Source of the DNA: JARFPW01 sp035464655
GTDB lineage: Bacteria > Gemmatimonadota > Gemmatimonadetes > Palauibacterales > Palauibacteraceae
Direction: 5' to 3'
Length of the DNA: 15,863 nt
Assembly (NCBI GenBank): GCA_035464655.1
Contig: DATHRZ010000047.1
Coordinates: forward strand, 1 to 15,863
Numbering within the stretch: position 1 is the first letter of the stretch; each line of letters begins with the position of its first letter. The notes under the pieces are model-generated. The model had not been told where the DNA came from. It searched no databases and worked only from the letters and a program-made list of their open reading frames with translations. Positions 12,927 to 15,863 of the stretch are shown here, piece by piece. The position numbers were made by a program, and so were the translations under genes.

Positions 12927-15863
12927 ATGCATTCGATAACCGGCTGGAGGGCTGCGGCCCGCGTTCTCGTCGTCTCGTCGGCCGGCCTGGCGGGTCTCGT
13001 GGTCCCCGTGGGCGCGGCGGTGGCGCAGGAGGCGGGGCCGGTCTCGTCGGAGGTGAGATCGGCCGTGGCGAGCCTGGCGCCCGGCGGCACGGTACAGGTG
13101 GTCGTGGAGTTCGAAGCGCCGCCGCCGGCCGAAGCTGCGGAAGCCGGCGTCGTAGAGGTGTTGCGCGGTCGGTCGACGCTCGCCCTCCGCGGCCTGGACG
13201 ACCTCGACGACGATGCGGGGGCCGGCGAGCCGGGCGTGCGGATCACCGAGCGTTTCTGGGTGGTGCCGGCGGCGGCGGCCGAGGTCACGGCCGCCGGCCT
13301 CGAGCGGCTCGCGGCGACGCCCGGCGTGCGACGGATCGTGTCGGACGAGCCCTTGCCCGTCGCCATCGAACCCGCCCGCAGCGAGCTCGCGGCGCCGTCG
13401 TATACGTCCGACGCGATGCGTACGATCGGGGCCGACGCCGTGTGGGACGCCGGAGCGACGGGAGACGGTGTGGTGATCGCGTTCTTCGATTCGGGCGTGG
13501 ACGCCTCCAACGCGATGGTGGCACGGCGCTGGCGCGGACTGCGCACCGCGATTCGCGCCTCGTGGTTCGATCCGTTCCGCCGCGCGTCGGAGCCGCGCGA
13601 CGCGATCGGGCACGGCACCCAGGTCGCCGTCGCCGCGGTCGGCGCGCTCGCGGCCGGCGACGTGCTGGAGCTGGGCGACGGCTCGACGCTCGTCGCGTCC
13701 TCCGACCTCGACATCGTCACCGGACCGGCCCCCCGCGCCGAATGGATCGCGGCGCGCGTGTTCGACAACTTCGGGGGCGGGGTGTTCACGCGTCGCTCGG
13801 TGCTGCTCCAGGCCTTTCAGTGGGCGCTCGACCCAGACGGAAACCCCGGGACGGACGACGCGCCCGACATCATCAACGCATCGTGGGGCATTCTCCCGAC
13901 ATCCGACTTCGATCAGTGCACCGACGTCCTGTACGACGCGATCGACGCCGCCGAGGCGGCGGGCATCGCCGTGATGTTCGCGGCGGGCAACGGCGGACCG
14001 TCGGCCGGCTCGGTGGCGTTCCCCGCCTCGCGCGACGACGCGGCGCTGCGGAGCTTCGCCATCGGTTCGAGCAGCGGCACGACGAACATCGCGGTCGCGG
14101 AGTTCAGCGGACGCGGACCGTCACCGTGCGGGGGCGGCATCAAGCCGGAGATCATCGCGCCGGGCACGGTGCCCGAGGTCCGCGCCGACGGCGAGGGGCG
14201 CGCCCGCCTCACGGGCTTCACGGCGCAGGGCACGTCGCTCTCGACGGCGCAGGCCTCCGGCGCGCTCGCCCTGCTGCGTCAGGCGCGCGGCGGCGCGACG
14301 CCGGAGACGCTGAAGCGATTCCTCCTCGACAGCGCCGTGGACGTGGGCGTCGCCGGACCCGACAACGACGCGGGCCACGGCCTGCTCGACGTCCCGGCGT
14401 CGCTGAACGCCGCCGGGGCCCTGCTGGTGGCGGACCTCCTGCAGGTAGCCGGCGCGACGGCCGACGCGGAGGGACTGACTCTGCAGCTTCGCAATCGTGG
14501 CCGGGTGGTGTGGCCGGGCGGCGAGCTGCGGGTCGAGCCGTTGCCCGGCGATCCGACCGGCCCGGCCCCGGCGAGCGCGCGGATTCCGCCGATCGGCGCG
14601 GGTGCGACGATCGCGGCGCGACTGGCGTGGCAGGCTCCCCCACCCGGTGAGCGCACTTCGGTGCGCGTGACGGTGACCGACGGCACCGGCGCCCTCGTGC
14701 TGTCGCGGCTCGTGTTCGCGGGTCCGCCGGACGCGTTCGGCGGCTTCGTCCTCGCGGCCGGCGAGCTGGCGGCCGGGGCGAACGACTTCGGCCGCCTCGG
14801 CCGGATCGCTGCGACCCAGGGCTTCGTATGGCAGGGAACCGAGCTGCTTCCCGCCGGGGCGATCGCGGTCGCGGCGGGCGACGTCGTCTCCGACGGCATG
14901 TACGCCACGACGCTCGGCCGCGCCGACCTCAAGGCGTTCGGCCCGGCGGCCGAGACGGACTGGGCGCCGCAGCGCCCGTTCACCGACGTCGAGACGGCCA
15001 CGGCCGACGTTCGGTTCGACGACTTCGAGGCGCTGACGCCGGCCGAGCTCGAGGTGACCGGACGCTACGAGGCGTCGCAATCGGGTGGGGTGGGCGCGCT
15101 GGGTGCCGTTCTCACGGTTAGGAACCGGGGTTCGGCGAACCGTTCCGACGTCGTAGTGGGCGTGCTGGCCGACTGGGACCTCGACGGTGGCGAAGCGGTC
15201 CGCTGGGATGCCGCGACCGAGGCCCTGTTCACCGAGGCCGGCAGCGGGACGGGTCCGATCGCGGTGCTCGCGGCGGATACGACGGTCGGCGCGCACGTCG
15301 AACTCCCCCTCGGGACGCCCGATGCGGGGGGAATCTACGCGGCCGGCAGCGGAGTGCTGGCCGATTCGCTGACCGACGACGTGAAGCTCGATCTGCTGCG
15401 CGGCGGATCCGCCGCCTCGCTGCCGGGTGCCGGCACGGCCACGGACAACGCCGCGCTGTTGGGGGTCGGGCCGTTCGATCTCGCGGCCGGGGAGAGCCTC
15501 ACCGTGCGGTTCTGGCTGTTGGCCGCGCCCGACGAGACGGTCGCCGCGGCCCGGCTGGCGGAACTGCGCGCCGAAGATCCGCCGCCCCCGCCGTCCCGCG
15601 GTGACGCCTTCGCCGCGCTCCCCCCGTATCCGAATCCGTTGCGCGTGGGCGAAGGGATCGTGCGGTTTCCGTTCACCGTGTCGGAGGCCGATGCCGACGA
15701 GGGCGGTGACATGGCGCTGGAGATCTACGACCTGGCCGGGCGCCGGTTGTACCGCGACCGCCGGCCGATGGCCGCGGGCGGCCAGCCGCCCGAGTTCACG
15801 TGGGACGGCCGGCTGGACGGCGGGGTCGACGCGGCCGCCGGCATGTACCTGTACGTGATCCGG
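12927..15863 (+). CDS. Secreted subtilisin-like serine protease with FlgD-Ig/T9SS-type tail (3' end cut by window)
   Basis: Peptidase family S8. 979 codons are visible with no stop. The signal peptide covers residues 1-33, with a likely cut after AVA. Residues about 40-145 look like a propeptide (VQVVVEFEAP; then ERFWVVPAAAAEVTAAG and ATPGVRRIVSD). The catalytic domain spans about 160-500: Asp188 (AFFDSGVD), His229 (AIGHGTQVA), oxyanion Asn355 (FAAGNGGPS) and Ser437 (QGTSLSTAQASG). The usual GHGTHVAG and GTSxAxPHVAG boxes are altered after the catalytic residues, so it is a divergent member. Residues about 505-890 are beta-rich with two CARDB-like stretches (LQLRNRGRVVWPGGEL, LTVRNRGSANRSDVVVG); this is tentative. 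From YPNP at 901 the tail is FlgD-Ig/type-IX-sorting-like (LEIYDLAGRRLYR, WDGRLDGG, AAGMYLYVIR), so surface display or secretion is expected. The ATG has no Shine-Dalgarno sequence and is probably leaderless. Substrate unknown. Confidence 0.92.
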   Translation, partial: MHSITGWRAAARVLVVSSAGLAGLVVPVGAAVAQEAGPVSSEVRSAVASLAPGGTVQVVVEFEAPPPAEAAEAGVVEVLRGRSTLALRGLDDLDDDAGAGEPGVRITERFWVVPAAAAEVTAAGLERLAATPGVRRIVSDEPLPVAIEPARSELAAPSYTSDAMRTIGADAVWDAGATGDGVVIAFFDSGVDASNAMVARRWRGLRTAIRASWFDPFRRASEPRDAIGHGTQVAVAAVGALAAGDVLELGDGSTLVASSDLDIVTGPAPRAEWIAARVFDNFGGGVFTRRSVLLQAFQWALDPDGNPGTDDAPDIINASWGILPTSDFDQCTDVLYDAIDAAEAAGIAVMFAAGNGGPSAGSVAFPASRDDAALRSFAIGSSSGTTNIAVAEFSGRGPSPCGGGIKPEIIAPGTVPEVRADGEGRARLTGFTAQGTSLSTAQASGALALLRQARGGATPETLKRFLLDSAVDVGVAGPDNDAGHGLLDVPASLNAAGALLVADLLQVAGATADAEGLTLQLRNRGRVVWPGGELRVEPLPGDPTGPAPASARIPPIGAGATIAARLAWQAPPPGERTSVRVTVTDGTGALVLSRLVFAGPPDAFGGFVLAAGELAAGANDFGRLGRIAATQGFVWQGTELLPAGAIAVAAGDVVSDGMYATTLGRADLKAFGPAAETDWAPQRPFTDVETATADVRFDDFEALTPAELEVTGRYEASQSGGVGALGAVLTVRNRGSANRSDVVVGVLADWDLDGGEAVRWDAATEALFTEAGSGTGPIAVLAADTTVGAHVELPLGTPDAGGIYAAGSGVLADSLTDDVKLDLLRGGSAASLPGAGTATDNAALLGVGPFDLAAGESLTVRFWLLAAPDETVAAARLAELRAEDPPPPPSRGDAFAALPPYPNPLRVGEGIVRFPFTVSEADADEGGDMALEIYDLAGRRLYRDRRPMAAGGQPPEFTWDGRLDGGVDAAAGMYLYVIR

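Noticed and set aside
12650..13789. 379-codon minus-strand open frame over lexA and the protease start
   Set aside because: Low-complexity Ser/Arg/Ala content, crosses two real genes and their promoters, no domain.
12893..14650. Arg/Gly-rich plus-strand open frame of 585 codons
   Set aside because: Out of frame with the subtilisin-like gene starting at 12927, which has a signal peptide, triad and continuous frame to the window end.
1..15863. CRISPR arrays, tRNA/rRNA genes, insertion sequences, attachment sites
   Set aside because: Looked for spaced repeats, tRNA-like TTCGA arms outside genes and transposase motifs; coding density leaves only short gaps and none contains these.

Overview
This is a GC-rich bacterial chromosome segment. 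It carries housekeeping genes that fill almost the whole window, with one short divergent control region near position 12,800-12,930. The likely host is a high-GC Gram-negative of the Gemmatimonadota / Candidatus Eisenbacteria / FCB-superphylum kind. That is inferred from the FlgD-Ig/T9SS-like C-terminal tail on the secreted protease and from the Bacillus-like order of the purine genes; the sequence does not name a species. No tRNA, rRNA, CRISPR array, insertion sequence or phage gene was seen.

Minus strand, read from 12,788 down to 1: lexA (SOS repressor), then truA (tRNA pseudouridine synthase), an htrA-type serine protease, purB, purC, purS, purQ, purL, purF and ppdK (pyruvate, phosphate dikinase, cut by the window start just before its stop codon). 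From truA onward the genes overlap or lie at most about 32 bases apart, so truA-htrA-purBCSQLF-ppdK looks like one transcription unit. Several junctions are start/stop overlaps (GTGA, ATGA, TGATG), which suggests translational coupling. purS, purQ and purL encode the three subunits of the multi-subunit FGAM synthase; purF makes the committed step; purC and purB catalyse the two steps that add aspartate and release fumarate. purD, purM, purN, purE, purK and purH are not in the window.

Plus strand, from 12,927 to the window end: one long secreted subtilisin-family protease with a signal peptide, propeptide-like region, S8 catalytic domain, beta-rich middle and FlgD-Ig-like sorting-type tail. 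It is open at the window end.

The non-coding DNA is small but informative. The 138-base lexA/protease divergent region holds back-to-back promoters, an imperfect 21-base tandem direct repeat over the lexA promoter, and an imperfect Gram-positive-style LexA box on the protease -10. The 56-base lexA-truA gap holds a TTGACA promoter whose -35 sits in the loop of a perfect 8-bp GC hairpin. The protease and truA promoters both place the -10 six bases before the start codon with no Shine-Dalgarno sequence, which is the layout of leaderless mRNAs. No clearly new multi-gene system was found; the regulatory layout is the part most worth testing.
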